DNA from: an uncultured Schaedlerella sp.
GTDB lineage: Bacteria; Bacillota; Clostridia; Lachnospirales; Lachnospiraceae
Reading direction: 5' to 3'
NCBI GenBank assembly: GCA_934435195.1
Contig: CAKSAJ010000001.1
Span: 186,001-250,000 of the forward strand
DNA: 64,000 nucleotides
In this document: positions 8,483 through 16,671 of the stretch, in pieces
Position numbering within the stretch: the stretch's first letter is position 1
How the letters are laid out: every line of letters begins with the position of its first letter
Program-made: the position numbers and the translations under genes
The notes under the pieces: generated by a model
The model's database searches: none
What the model was told of the DNA's origin: nothing
Seen by the model: only the letters and a program-made list of their open reading frames with translations

Positions 8483-9622
8483 ATGAAAACAAGAAAGCTA
8501 GAATTAAATGAGCATAATCTGACAAGAGCTTTGTGGGAAGAAATTTTCAGTGAAGATTCAAAGGAATTTTTAGATTATTATTATTTTATGAAAGCAAAGG
8601 GCAATGAAATATATGTGATTGAAAATGAGCAGGAAATCTGTTCCATGCTACATTTAAACCCATATACCTTAAAGCTGGAGGATACGCAATTTCAAGGAAG
8701 TTACATTGTTGGTGTTGCAACAAAACCCCTTCACCGAAAAAAAGGATATATGGGCACTCTATTACGTCAAAGCTTATCAGATATGTACAAACGCAAAGAG
8801 CCTTTTACATTTTTAATGCCTGCTGCAGAATCTATTTACACGCCATATGATTTTCGCTTTGTTTATGATCAGCATCATACAACGCTGACAGATGTTAAGA
8901 ATATAGATGAATACAAAAGCGTAGAAGCAACTTTTTTTGATTGTGAAAGGATTGCTGCTTTCTACACCGAAAACATAGAGAAAAACTGGCAAATCTGTAC
9001 ATTGCGAGACAGTGCATATTATCAATCACTTTTATTAGAACGGCAAAGTGAACTTGGCGGCATTCGTATGGTTTTTGAAGAAGATAAATTGATTGGTATT
9101 TTTACTTATATGTTGGAAGAAGGACTGGAAATTATGGAGCCGCTTTTTCTTCCCGGATATGATAGTGCAATGGAACAATCTATCGCCCAATTAAAAAACG
9201 AGAAAAATATTTCCGGTAATGTAAAAGTTTATGCTTCTTTGAGCACTACACAAGAAAAAAAGCCAGCCATTATGGTTCGAATTTTACACCTTGAACAATT
9301 TTTAAAGACATTAAAAGTAAAATCCGGCAAACAACTACATTGCTCTTTTGCTATTCTGGATTATATCCTTCCTCAAAACAGCAGGGTATGGGAAATATAT
9401 AACGATTTAAATAGCCCTGACACACCGAATGTACTCCATGTAAAAGAAACTGAAGATTCTGAAGGAGTTTTAACAATTGGTGCATTGACAAGTTTCATAT
9501 TTGGCTATAAAACACTCGAAGAAGTTGCGAAAGAAGAAAATGTAATACTTACAGACCATTTGGCGGGAGAGTTAAAAAAACTGAAAACACTTAATCGAAT
9601 CTATTTAAATGAGGTTGTTTAA
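8483..9622 (+). CDS. Eis-like GNAT N-acetyltransferase
   Basis: The 379-residue product looks like the Eis family. An N-terminal GNAT domain carries the acetyl-CoA loop VATKPLHRKKGYMGTLLRQS near residues 75-95. A second, weaker GNAT-like region (about 150-270) and a C-terminal SCP2-like domain (about 280-379) follow. Family members acetylate amines of small molecules or proteins; the substrate here cannot be told. I chose ATG 8483 just after the ispF stop; the longer frame from 8429 would overlap ispF by about 45 bases. The end is only 10 bases before the -35 of the T-box promoter, with no terminator seen. Confidence 0.82.
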   Translation: MKTRKLELNEHNLTRALWEEIFSEDSKEFLDYYYFMKAKGNEIYVIENEQEICSMLHLNPYTLKLEDTQFQGSYIVGVATKPLHRKKGYMGTLLRQSLSDMYKRKEPFTFLMPAAESIYTPYDFRFVYDQHHTTLTDVKNIDEYKSVEATFFDCERIAAFYTENIEKNWQICTLRDSAYYQSLLLERQSELGGIRMVFEEDKLIGIFTYMLEEGLEIMEPLFLPGYDSAMEQSIAQLKNEKNISGNVKVYASLSTTQEKKPAIMVRILHLEQFLKTLKVKSGKQLHCSFAILDYILPQNSRVWEIYNDLNSPDTPNVLHVKETEDSEGVLTIGALTSFIFGYKTLEEVAKEENVILTDHLAGELKKLKTLNRIYLNEVV

Positions 9623-9632
9623 AGAGAATCTG

Positions 9633-9661
9633 TTGACAAAATTCAGAATTTTGCATAATAT
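9633..9661 (+). promoter_or_regulatory. Promoter of the cysE-cysS operon
   Basis: TTGACA (9633-9638), a 17-base spacer and TAATAT (9656-9661) lie directly before the T-box leader. Confidence 0.85.
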
Positions 9662-9667
9662 ATAGTG

Positions 9668-9916
9668 TATCGGTATAGAGATAAAAGCGAAGAACGAAAA
9701 GAGTAACAAGTAATTGACTCACCAGAGAGAAACTGTCGTCGGCTGAGAGCAGTTTTTGAGGAAATCTTGTGAAGTGCATTCGGGAGCTGATTTTGTGAAT
9801 CAAGTAGCAGAATACGGGTGACGGACGTTATACGTTATAAGTGAAAGAATTAATTCTTTTAATAGAGTGGAACCGCGGATAAACTTCGTCTCTTGTTTAG
9901 AGATGGAGTTTTTTAT
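9668..9916 (+). promoter_or_regulatory. T-box riboswitch, Cys-specific
   Basis: This leader senses uncharged tRNA-Cys and lets transcription read through into cysE-cysS. The conserved T-box core GTGGAACCGCGG lies at 9867-9878. It is followed by a terminator hairpin with arms AAACT-CGTCTCT and AGAGAT-GAGTTT and a T6 run (9881-9916). Upstream stem I ends in GAAGTGCATTCGGGAG, where the specifier position reads TGC (9775-9777), a Cys codon. That agrees with the genes controlled. Stretch 9623-10045 holds the promoter, this leader, an inverted repeat at 9918-9951 and a weaker GCCTC/GAGGC hairpin at 9952-9974. Confidence 0.93.
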
Positions 9917-9917
9917 T

Positions 9918-9951
9918 TATATCAGATGTGAGATGACTCACATCTGATATA
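9918..9951. repeat. Perfect 15-bp inverted repeat with 4-base loop
   Basis: Arms 9918-9932 and 9937-9951 are exactly complementary around an ATGA loop. No T-run follows, so it does not look like an intrinsic terminator. It lies after the T-box terminator and about 95 bases before cysE, so it is in the read-through transcript. Confidence 0.85.
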
Positions 9952-10045
9952 GCCTCCGGCAGGATTGCAGAGGCATTCTTGAAATTTAGGAAAGTGCTCT
10001 TTTCGTCTATATAAAAACACTCTGTATGAAAGTGAGGAAAGAATT

Positions 10046-10723
10046 ATGGGGATGATATCCTATATTAAAGAAGAAATTAATGTTGTAAAAGATCGTGACC
10101 CGGCAATCAAATCGAATTGGGAAGTCTTGCTGTATCCAAGTTTTAAAGTTATGCTGAGTTATCGAGTCGCACATAAGCTATATATGAAAAAACATTATTT
10201 TATGGCAAGATGGGTTTCACAGAGAGCTGTTCGCAAAACAGGTATCGAGATACACCCTGGAGCGACAATCGGGAAAGGATTGTTTATTGATCACGGAAGC
10301 GGTGTTATCATTGGTGAAACAGCAATTCTAGGAGATAATATTACTCTTTATCAAGGTGTTACTCTGGGAGGTACTGGAAAAGAAAAGGGGAAACGTCACC
10401 CAACTTTAAAAGATAATGTTATGGTAAGTGCAGGTGCTAAAGTAATCGGTTCTTTTACCATCGGAGAGAATTCTAAAATTGGTGCCGGTTCGGTCGTATT
10501 GGAGGAAGTTCCACCAAACTGTACAGTAGTCGGAGTCCCTGGTCGTATTGTCCGAAGAGATGATAAAAAAGTACCTCGTGAAGAATTGGATCAGGTACAT
10601 CTTCCAGATCCGGTTCTCAATGATATCCGAGAATTGCAGATTGCCAATTTCCAACTGCACGAACAACTTCTTGCAATGGAAGAGCGCTTAAAAAAATGTG
10701 TAGAGCAAAACTGTAAAAATTAA
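10046..10723 (+). CDS. cysE: Serine O-acetyltransferase
   Basis: CysE makes O-acetylserine from serine and acetyl-CoA, the first step to cysteine. The 225-residue product has a helical N-terminal domain followed by a left-handed beta-helix of hexapeptide repeats (about residues 65-170). The latter carries IHPGATIGKG and the active-site region FIDHGSGVIIGETA. It has the same compact form as Bacillus CysE, about 220 residues. ATG 10046 follows GAGGAAAG. It lies behind the Cys T-box and before cysS, so lack of charged tRNA-Cys should raise both cysteine synthesis and its use. Confidence 0.95.
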   Translation: MGMISYIKEEINVVKDRDPAIKSNWEVLLYPSFKVMLSYRVAHKLYMKKHYFMARWVSQRAVRKTGIEIHPGATIGKGLFIDHGSGVIIGETAILGDNITLYQGVTLGGTGKEKGKRHPTLKDNVMVSAGAKVIGSFTIGENSKIGAGSVVLEEVPPNCTVVGVPGRIVRRDDKKVPREELDQVHLPDPVLNDIRELQIANFQLHEQLLAMEERLKKCVEQNCKN

Positions 10724-10739
10724 AATACAATAGATATTT

Positions 10740-10757
10740 CAGATACAAAGGTATCTG
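10740..10757 (+). other. Small hairpin between cysE and cysS
   Basis: Arms CAGATAC and GTATCTG surround an AAAG loop, 16 bases after the cysE stop, with no T-run. It may stabilise a processed end within the operon. Confidence 0.5.
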
Positions 10758-10782
10758 TTAAAGTAACAAGGAGGAAATTTAA

Positions 10783-12189
10783 ATGAAACTGTATAACACG
10801 ATGTCAAAACAAAAAGAAGAATTCGTGCCATTAGAAGAAGGGAAAGTTAAAATGTATGTCTGCGGTCCAACCGTATACAATTTTATCCATATCGGAAACG
10901 CACGTCCTATGATCGTATTTGACACAGTCAGAAGATATTTCGAATACAAAGGGTTTGATGTGAATTTTGTGTCAAACTTCACAGATGTCGATGATAAGAT
11001 TATCAAAAAGGCAAATGAAGAAGGCGTCACAGCTGAGGAAATTTCAAAAAGATATATCGCCGAATGTAAAAAAGATATGGACGGCATGAATGTAAAACCT
11101 GCTACAAAGAATCCTCTGGCAACAGAAGAAATTGGCGGTATGGTAGAGATGATCCAGTCTCTGATCGACAAAGGATATGCTTATGAAAAGAATGGCACTG
11201 TATATTATCGTACACGTCAGTTCAAAGAATATGGAAAATTATCGCATAAAAATTTAGATGATCTTCGTTCCGGTAATCGTTCCCTTCTGGTAAGCGGAGA
11301 AGATGAAAAAGAAGACCCATTGGATTTCGTTCTTTGGAAACCAAAAAAAGAGGGAGAGCCTGCATGGGAATCTCCATGGAGTGAAGGAAGACCTGGATGG
11401 CATATTGAGTGTTCTGAAATGTCGAAAAAATATTTAGGAGAACAGATTGATATTCATGCCGGTGGAGAAGACCTTGTATTCCCACATCATGAAAACGAAA
11501 TTGCTCAGAGTGAAGCTGCAAATGGAAAAGAATTCGCAAAATACTGGCTGCACAATGCATTTTTAAATATCGATAATAAAAAAATGTCAAAATCACTTGG
11601 CAACTTTTTTACAGTTAGAGAAATCAGCGAAAAATATGATTTACAGGTACTTCGTTTCTTTATGTTAAGTGCACATTACAGAAGTCCTTTGAACTTCAGT
11701 AGCGATCTAATGGAAGCTGCAAAAAGCGGATTGGATCGAATTATCACTGCTACAGACAACTTAAAATTCCTGGCCGATAATGCAAAGACAGATACTCTTA
11801 CAAACAATGAAGAGGATGCACTTACAAAAACACAAGACTATGTTGCAGCCTTCGAAAAAGCAATGGATGACGACTTTAATACTGCTGATGCAATTGCAGC
11901 AATCTTTGATCTTGTAAAATATGCAAATACAACTGCAAATGGTGACAGTTCAAAAGCATATGTTACAGCTTTATATGAGTTGATCGTAAAACTTGCAGAT
12001 GTACTTGGTATTGTGGTTGAGAAAAAAGAAGAGCTTTTGGATGCCGATATTGAAGCATTGATCCAGGAACGTCAGGCAGCCAGAAAAGAACGTAATTTTG
12101 CCAGAGCAGATGAAATTCGCGATGAACTTTTAGCAAAAGGAATCATTTTGGAAGATACAAGAGAAGGTGTAAAATGGAAAAGAGCATAA
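10783..12189 (+). CDS. cysS: Cysteinyl-tRNA synthetase
   Basis: CysS charges tRNA-Cys with cysteine. The 468-residue class-I synthetase shows the zinc ligand C27 in CGPTVYNFIHIGN, the HIGH-like HIGN at 36-39, the GWHIECSEM zinc-site motif and KMSKS at 267-271. The length is normal for the family. ATG 10783 follows AAGGAGGA. The gene belongs to the T-box operon and overlaps the next gene by 16 bases, a sign of tight coupling. Confidence 0.98.
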   Translation: MKLYNTMSKQKEEFVPLEEGKVKMYVCGPTVYNFIHIGNARPMIVFDTVRRYFEYKGFDVNFVSNFTDVDDKIIKKANEEGVTAEEISKRYIAECKKDMDGMNVKPATKNPLATEEIGGMVEMIQSLIDKGYAYEKNGTVYYRTRQFKEYGKLSHKNLDDLRSGNRSLLVSGEDEKEDPLDFVLWKPKKEGEPAWESPWSEGRPGWHIECSEMSKKYLGEQIDIHAGGEDLVFPHHENEIAQSEAANGKEFAKYWLHNAFLNIDNKKMSKSLGNFFTVREISEKYDLQVLRFFMLSAHYRSPLNFSSDLMEAAKSGLDRIITATDNLKFLADNAKTDTLTNNEEDALTKTQDYVAAFEKAMDDDFNTADAIAAIFDLVKYANTTANGDSSKAYVTALYELIVKLADVLGIVVEKKEELLDADIEALIQERQAARKERNFARADEIRDELLAKGIILEDTREGVKWKRA

Positions 12190-12623
12190 CAATGGATTTT
12201 CGCGATTGTATTGAAAATGTGCTCCAATTAAAAGAGGTGGATGTGAATCAATATTCACCTCTTGTTTTAGCATATATCGGTGACTGTGTTTATGATTTAA
12301 TCATCAAAAGTATGATTATTAACAATGGAAACAAACAAGTAAATAAATTACATGAAGAGACCAGTCATCTTGTACAGGCTTCAGCACAGTCGTTGATGAT
12401 GCGTACAATGCAGGAGCATTTAAACGAAGAAGAGCATGCTGTCTACAGAAGAGGGAGAAATGCAAAATCTGTTTCTCCGGCCAAAAATCAATCAATCACA
12501 GACTATCGTCGTGCAACAGGATTCGAAGCACTCGTCGGTTATCTTTATTTAAAAAAGAGATATGCACGCTTAATGGAACTGATTAAAATAGGATTAGACA
12601 GTTTGGAAAATAAAGAAAAATAA
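12174..12623 (+). CDS. mrnC: Mini-ribonuclease III
   Basis: MrnC matures 23S rRNA by cutting double-stranded RNA near its ends, and works without a dsRNA-binding domain. The 149-residue product has the RNase III catalytic helix YSPLVLAYIGDCVYDL with D37, and the second motif TGFEALVGYLYL near residues 116-127. The size is typical (about 130-150). The start at 12174 lies inside cysS and has GAAGGTG upstream; the alternative ATG at 12192 has no good ribosome site. The order cysS-mrnC-rlmB matches Bacillus. Confidence 0.93.
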   Translation: MEKSITMDFRDCIENVLQLKEVDVNQYSPLVLAYIGDCVYDLIIKSMIINNGNKQVNKLHEETSHLVQASAQSLMMRTMQEHLNEEEHAVYRRGRNAKSVSPAKNQSITDYRRATGFEALVGYLYLKKRYARLMELIKIGLDSLENKEK

Positions 12624-12633
12624 GGAGAAGATC

Positions 12634-13410
12634 ATGTCAGAAAAAATCGAAAAAGAATTTGACAGAGACCATCGTGAACATACTCTGGTCGTAGAAGGAA
12701 GAAACGCTGTACTGGAAGCTTTTCGCTCAGGCAAACCAATCGATAAGGTATTCGTCCTGGATGGATGTCAGGACGGACCTATACGTACAATCATAAGAGA
12801 GGCTAAGAAACATGACACGATTATTAACTTTGTTAATAAGGAACGTTTAAATCAAATTTCTACAACAGGAAAACATCAAGGTGTAGTCGCATATGCCGCA
12901 GCATATGAATATTCCGAAGTGGAAGACATGTTAAAGCTGGCTGAAGAAAAAGGGGAGGATCCGTTTCTCATTCTGTTAGATAATATCGAAGACCCACATA
13001 ATCTTGGTGCGATTATACGTACTGCGAATTTAGCCGGAGCACATGGTGTTATTATTCCAAAACGCAGAGCAGTAGGACTCACTGCAACAGTTGCCAAGAC
13101 TTCTGCCGGTGCTTTGAATTACACTCCTGTTGCAAAGGTTACAAACCTTGCAAAAACAATGGAAGAATTAAAAGAAAAAGGACTCTGGTTCGTATGTGCA
13201 GATATGGGCGGTGAATCCATGTATCGCTTAAATTTAAAAGGACCAATCGGTCTTGTTATCGGAAATGAAGGAGAGGGCGTTGGAAGACTTGTAAAAGAAA
13301 AATGTGATTTTATTGCAAGCATCCCAATGAAGGGTGAGATTGACTCCTTAAATGCATCTGTGGCAGCAGGTGTACTTGCCTACGAAATTGTTCGCCAGAG
13401 ACTAAATTAG
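12634..13410 (+). CDS. rlmB: 23S rRNA (guanosine-2'-O-)-methyltransferase RlmB
   Basis: RlmB methylates G2251 (E. coli numbering) of 23S rRNA. The 258-residue SPOUT protein has an N-terminal RNA-binding domain (about residues 17-90) and a C-terminal methyltransferase fold. The latter carries the three SpoU motifs: LLDNIEDPHNLGAIIRTA, IGNEGEGV and IPMKGEIDSLNASVA. The ribosome site AAGGAG precedes ATG 12634. It sits between mrnC and sigH. In Bacillus a YacP-type nuclease gene lies between rlmB and sigH; here only 21 bases separate them. Confidence 0.94.
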   Translation: MSEKIEKEFDRDHREHTLVVEGRNAVLEAFRSGKPIDKVFVLDGCQDGPIRTIIREAKKHDTIINFVNKERLNQISTTGKHQGVVAYAAAYEYSEVEDMLKLAEEKGEDPFLILLDNIEDPHNLGAIIRTANLAGAHGVIIPKRRAVGLTATVAKTSAGALNYTPVAKVTNLAKTMEELKEKGLWFVCADMGGESMYRLNLKGPIGLVIGNEGEGVGRLVKEKCDFIASIPMKGEIDSLNASVAAGVLAYEIVRQRLN

Positions 13411-13431
13411 TTTGAAAGGATAGCTGGTTTC

Positions 13432-14043
13432 ATGAATACATATAATAAGATTCCAGATGAACAATTAATCTGTCGTTTGAGAAATGGTGAAGATGAGATT
13501 ATGGATTATCTTATGATCAAATATAAATCGATGGTACGTCGAAAGGCAAGGGCAATGTATTTGATCGGGGGAGATAACGATGATCTGATCCAGGAAGGAA
13601 TGATTGGATTGATCAAGGCTGTTCGAGATTTTAATCCTGAAGCCGGACAGTCCTTTTCCGGTTTTGCAGAACTATGTGTATCACGTCAAATGTATTCTGC
13701 AATTGCATCATCAAAAAGGAAAAAGCATATTCCATTAAATTCCTATGTTTCTCTTTATGATGAAGGAAATCATGAAGACGAGAAAGCACTTCCGTTAATT
13801 GATACGATTGAGCCTGAAGTTGAAAATAATCCGGAAACGCTTTATTTCGGGAAAGAATCTTCAGAAGCATTTATTGAGAAATTAAAAGGGAATTTAAGTG
13901 ATTTGGAAAATCGAGTACTCTATTTACATATGCTGGGAACAAATTATCGAGATATTGCAAATTTACTTGATAAAAGTCCAAAAACGATTGACAATGCACT
14001 TCAACGCATCCGGACAAAAGCCGGAAAACTTCTAAGCCAGTAA
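13432..14043 (+). CDS. sigH: RNA polymerase sigma factor, SigH-like
   Basis: The 203-residue sigma-70-family protein has region 2 (about residues 20-95, with the DDLIQEGMIGLIKAVRDFN core-binding helix) and region 4 (about 145-203, with YRDIANLLDKSPKTIDNALQ as the -35 recognition helix). It lacks region 1.1 and a full region 3. In Bacillus, SigH drives early sporulation and stationary-phase genes, and sigH lies in the same place after cysS-mrnC-rlmB; this synteny supports the call. ATG 13432 follows GAAAGGA with a somewhat long spacing. Another small sigma factor is the alternative, but synteny and sequence favour SigH. Confidence 0.87.
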   Translation: MNTYNKIPDEQLICRLRNGEDEIMDYLMIKYKSMVRRKARAMYLIGGDNDDLIQEGMIGLIKAVRDFNPEAGQSFSGFAELCVSRQMYSAIASSKRKKHIPLNSYVSLYDEGNHEDEKALPLIDTIEPEVENNPETLYFGKESSEAFIEKLKGNLSDLENRVLYLHMLGTNYRDIANLLDKSPKTIDNALQRIRTKAGKLLSQ

Positions 14044-14060
14044 AACAATTTTAAAAGCGT

Positions 14061-14088
14061 AGCAGTTCAGCATTTCGTCTGAACTGCT
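14061..14088 (+). other. Inverted repeat after sigH, without a T-run
   Basis: Arms AGCAGTTCAG and CTGAACTGCT are perfect complements around an 8-base loop, 17 bases after the sigH stop. The following bases are GATTAAAAAA, so on this strand it is a poor intrinsic terminator. It may be a processed 3' end or a factor-dependent stop. Confidence 0.6.
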
Positions 14089-14137
14089 GATTAAAAAACA
14101 AACGTAAATTTTTCCGTAAATTTTTCAAAAAGAAGTA

Positions 14138-14166
14138 TTGACAAATGATAAAGAGAATGTTATATT
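14138..14166 (+). promoter_or_regulatory. Promoter of the rplU operon
   Basis: TTGACA (14138-14143), a 17-base spacer and TATATT (14161-14166). Confidence 0.87.
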
Positions 14167-14171
14167 CTATG

Positions 14172-14245
14172 AGTATGCCGCACAGCGAGGTTAAAGAGCT
14201 GTTTTACAGACACCGTAGCTGGCGAGTAATGATAATAGGAGGTGC
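14172..14245 (+). ncRNA. Ribosomal protein L21 leader (autoregulatory mRNA element)
   Basis: The segment between the promoter and the ribosome site reads CCGCACAGCGAGGTT, later ACACCGTAGCTGGCGAG, the paired CAGC/GCTG pattern of the Firmicutes L21 leader. The known family is thought to bind a product of the operon and limit its translation or transcription. A covariance-model scan for the L21 leader would settle it. Confidence 0.7.
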
Positions 14246-14248
14246 CAT

Positions 14249-14557
14249 ATGTACGCGATTATAGCAACAGGTGGTAAACAGTACAAAGTAGCCGAAGGCG
14301 ATATCATTAAAGTAGAGAAACTTGGTGTAGAGGCTGGAGAAACTTATACATTCGACCAGGTACTTGCAGTAAACAATGATAAACTGGTTGTTGGTAACCC
14401 AACTGTAAACGGAGCATCCGTTACTGCATCCGTAATCGGAGACGGAAAAGCAAAAAAAGTTGTTGTTTACAAGTATAAGAGAAAGACTGGATACCATAAG
14501 AAAAACGGTCACAGACAGCAGTTTACAGCAGTTAAGATCGAAAAGATCAACGCTTAA
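14249..14557 (+). CDS. rplU: 50S ribosomal protein L21
   Basis: L21 binds 23S rRNA in the large subunit. The 102-residue product begins MYAIIATGGKQYKVAEGD and ends in the basic tail KRKTGYHKKNGHRQQF, both hallmarks of the family at normal length. AGGAGGTG lies just upstream of ATG 14249. It is the first gene of rplU-prp-rpmA, with the L21 leader before it. Confidence 0.98.
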   Translation: MYAIIATGGKQYKVAEGDIIKVEKLGVEAGETYTFDQVLAVNNDKLVVGNPTVNGASVTASVIGDGKAKKVVVYKYKRKTGYHKKNGHRQQFTAVKIEKINA

Positions 14558-14559
14558 TT

Positions 14560-14892
14560 ATGATTAATGTAACTATTTATGTGGATGAAAAGCAGACATA
14601 TACAGGATTTGATGTAATTGGACACGCAGGATATGATGAATATGGTCATGATATCGTATGTGCCGCTGCATCAGTATTAATCATTAATACATTAAATTCA
14701 ATTGAATCCTTTACGGAGGATGAGACAAGTTGTGTTAGTGATGAAGATACAGGTAATATCGAATTTCGATTTATGAAAACTCCTGGACATGATGCTCAAC
14801 TGTTGATGAAATCCATGGTTCTCGGTTTACAGAGTATGGAAGAAGATGACAGTTACAAGCCATATATTGATATTATTTTCGAGGAGGTGTAA
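14560..14892 (+). CDS. prp: Ribosomal-processing cysteine protease Prp
   Basis: Prp removes the N-terminal leader of ribosomal protein L27. The 110-residue product has the catalytic pair H22 (GHAGYDEYG) and C34 (DIVCAAAS) and the expected length. It lies between rplU and rpmA, with only two bases after the rplU stop; this is the standard Firmicutes arrangement. The L27 encoded next to it carries the matching cleavage motif, so enzyme and substrate are made from one transcript. Confidence 0.95.
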   Translation: MINVTIYVDEKQTYTGFDVIGHAGYDEYGHDIVCAAASVLIINTLNSIESFTEDETSCVSDEDTGNIEFRFMKTPGHDAQLLMKSMVLGLQSMEEDDSYKPYIDIIFEEV

Positions 14893-14897
14893 CTACC

Positions 14898-15182
14898 ATG
14901 ATGAAATTAAACCTTCAGTTTTTTGCTCATAAAAAAGGAGTAGGTTCTACAAAGAACGGTCGTGACTCCGAGGCTAAGAGATTAGGTGCCAAAAGAGCTG
15001 ACGGACAGTTTGTAAAAGCTGGTAACATCCTGTACAGACAGCGCGGAACTAAGATTCACCCAGGTGTGAATGTTGGACGTGGAGGAGATGATACTCTCTT
15101 CGCACTGGTTGACGGTGTTGTTAGATTTGAAAGAAAAGGAAGAGATAAGAAACAGGTTTCTATCTATCCAGTAGCTGAATAA
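14898..15182 (+). CDS. rpmA: 50S ribosomal protein L27 with Prp-cleaved leader
   Basis: L27 reaches the peptidyl-transferase centre with its N-terminus. The 94-residue product begins with a short leader, MMKLNLQFF, before AHKKG. This matches the conserved LNLQFF-A motif cut by Prp between F9 and A10, leaving the mature Ala start. The GST and GRDSEAKRLG segments are typical. GAGGTG precedes the start; ATG 14898 and ATG 14901 are both possible. Two hairpins with T-runs follow. Confidence 0.97.
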   Translation: MMKLNLQFFAHKKGVGSTKNGRDSEAKRLGAKRADGQFVKAGNILYRQRGTKIHPGVNVGRGGDDTLFALVDGVVRFERKGRDKKQVSIYPVAE

Positions 15183-15195
15183 TCATCAGTTCATG

Positions 15196-15224
15196 AAGGC
15201 AGGAAGTATTTCCTGCCTTTTTTC
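15196..15224 (+). terminator. Terminator after rpmA
   Basis: Arms AAGGCAGGAA and TTTCCTGCCTT with a T6 run, 14 bases after the rpmA stop. Confidence 0.92.
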
Positions 15225-15239
15225 TCTGCCAGAAATCTT

Positions 15240-15277
15240 GTTACTGTTCACAGTACCTGTGACCAGCAACTTTTCTT
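15240..15277 (+). terminator. Second, weaker hairpin with T-rich tail after rpmA
   Basis: Arms 15240-15253 and 15257-15270 pair over 14 positions with two mismatches around a TAC loop and are followed by TTTTCTT. This looks like a tandem back-up terminator before obgE. Confidence 0.55.
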
Positions 15278-15343
15278 GCAGATAATATATATAAGTATGT
15301 TACACTGATACTAAATAACCCAAAAATAAGAGAGGTGATCGCG

Positions 15344-16627
15344 ATGTTTGCAGATAGAGCAAAAATTATGATTCGCTCCGGAAAAGGTGGAAATGGTCAT
15401 GTAAGTTTCCGACGCGAATTATATGTAGCAAATGGTGGCCCGGACGGCGGTGACGGTGGAAAGGGCGGAGATTTAATTTTTGAAGTAGATGAAGGATTAA
15501 ACACGCTTTATGATTATCGTCACAAAAGAAAATTTGCAGCCGGTGATGGTGAAGAAGGTGGAAAACGTCGTTGCCATGGAAAAGATGGTAAAGATGTTGT
15601 ATTAAAAGTTCCAGAAGGAACTGTGATCAAAGAAGCAAATACAGGTAAGGTTGTTGCAGATATGTCAGGTGAAAATCGCCGCCAGATTATCTTAAAAGGT
15701 GGAAAAGGCGGACTTGGTAATCAGCATTTTGCAACAGCTACAATGCAGGTTCCTAAATATGCACAGCCAGGACAGCCTGCTATGGAAATGGAAGTAACAT
15801 TAGAATTAAAAGTAATCGCAGATGTGGGATTGATTGGATTTCCTAATGTTGGAAAATCAACCCTTCTTTCCAGAGTAACAAATGCTGATCCTAAGATAGC
15901 AAATTATCATTTCACAACATTAAATCCAAATCTCGGAGTGGTTGATCTTCCAAACGGAAAAGGATTTGTTATGGCAGATATTCCTGGTCTGATCGAAGGT
16001 GCTTCCGAAGGTGTCGGGTTAGGGCATGAATTTTTACGTCATATCGAACGTACAAAAATGATGATCCACGTTGTTGATGCTGCCGGAATTGAAGGTCGTG
16101 ATCCAATTGAAGATATTTATAAAATCAATGCGGAATTGGAAGCTTATAATCCTGAAATTGCAAAACGTCCTCAAGTAATTGCAGCAAACAAAACAGACTT
16201 AATCTATTCTGAGGACGAAGATCCGGTTGAACTTTTAAAAGCAGAATTCGAGCCAAAAGGAATCAAAGTATTTCCAATTTCCGGAGTATCCGGAAAAGGT
16301 ATCCAGGAATTGTTGTATTATGTAAGTGAGGAACTTCAGAAGATTGGAACTGAAACAGTTATTTTTGAGCAGGAATTCTTCCCTGAAGATGAACTTATTT
16401 ATGAAGAACTTCCATATACTGTCGAAAAAGTGGATGACATGTATGTGGTTGAAGGACCTAAAATTGAAAAAATGCTTGGATATACGAACTTAGATTCAGA
16501 GAAAGGTTTTGCATTCTTCCAACGTTTCTTAAAAGATACCGGTATCCTTGAAAAACTTGAAGCTGCCGGAATAGAAGAGGGCGATACTGTAAAAATGTAT
16601 GGTCTGCAATTTGACTATTATAAATAA
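15344..16627 (+). CDS. obgE: GTPase Obg
   Basis: Obg is an essential GTPase of 50S assembly and stress signalling. The 427-residue chain has the glycine-rich Obg fold (about residues 1-157, with GKGGNGHVSFRRE and GGPDGGDGGKGG), a G domain (about 158-330, P-loop GFPNVGKST, DIPGLIEGA, NKTD) and a C-terminal OCT domain (about 350-427). I chose ATG 15344, which follows GAGGTGAT; the GTG at 15335 is part of that ribosome site. It heads the obgE-yhbY-nadD-yqeK-rsfS run found in many Firmicutes. Confidence 0.96.
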   Translation: MFADRAKIMIRSGKGGNGHVSFRRELYVANGGPDGGDGGKGGDLIFEVDEGLNTLYDYRHKRKFAAGDGEEGGKRRCHGKDGKDVVLKVPEGTVIKEANTGKVVADMSGENRRQIILKGGKGGLGNQHFATATMQVPKYAQPGQPAMEMEVTLELKVIADVGLIGFPNVGKSTLLSRVTNADPKIANYHFTTLNPNLGVVDLPNGKGFVMADIPGLIEGASEGVGLGHEFLRHIERTKMMIHVVDAAGIEGRDPIEDIYKINAELEAYNPEIAKRPQVIAANKTDLIYSEDEDPVELLKAEFEPKGIKVFPISGVSGKGIQELLYYVSEELQKIGTETVIFEQEFFPEDELIYEELPYTVEKVDDMYVVEGPKIEKMLGYTNLDSEKGFAFFQRFLKDTGILEKLEAAGIEEGDTVKMYGLQFDYYK

Positions 16628-16671
16628 AAGAAACCCGTAATTGATACAATAAAATTAATAGGAGAATAAAA

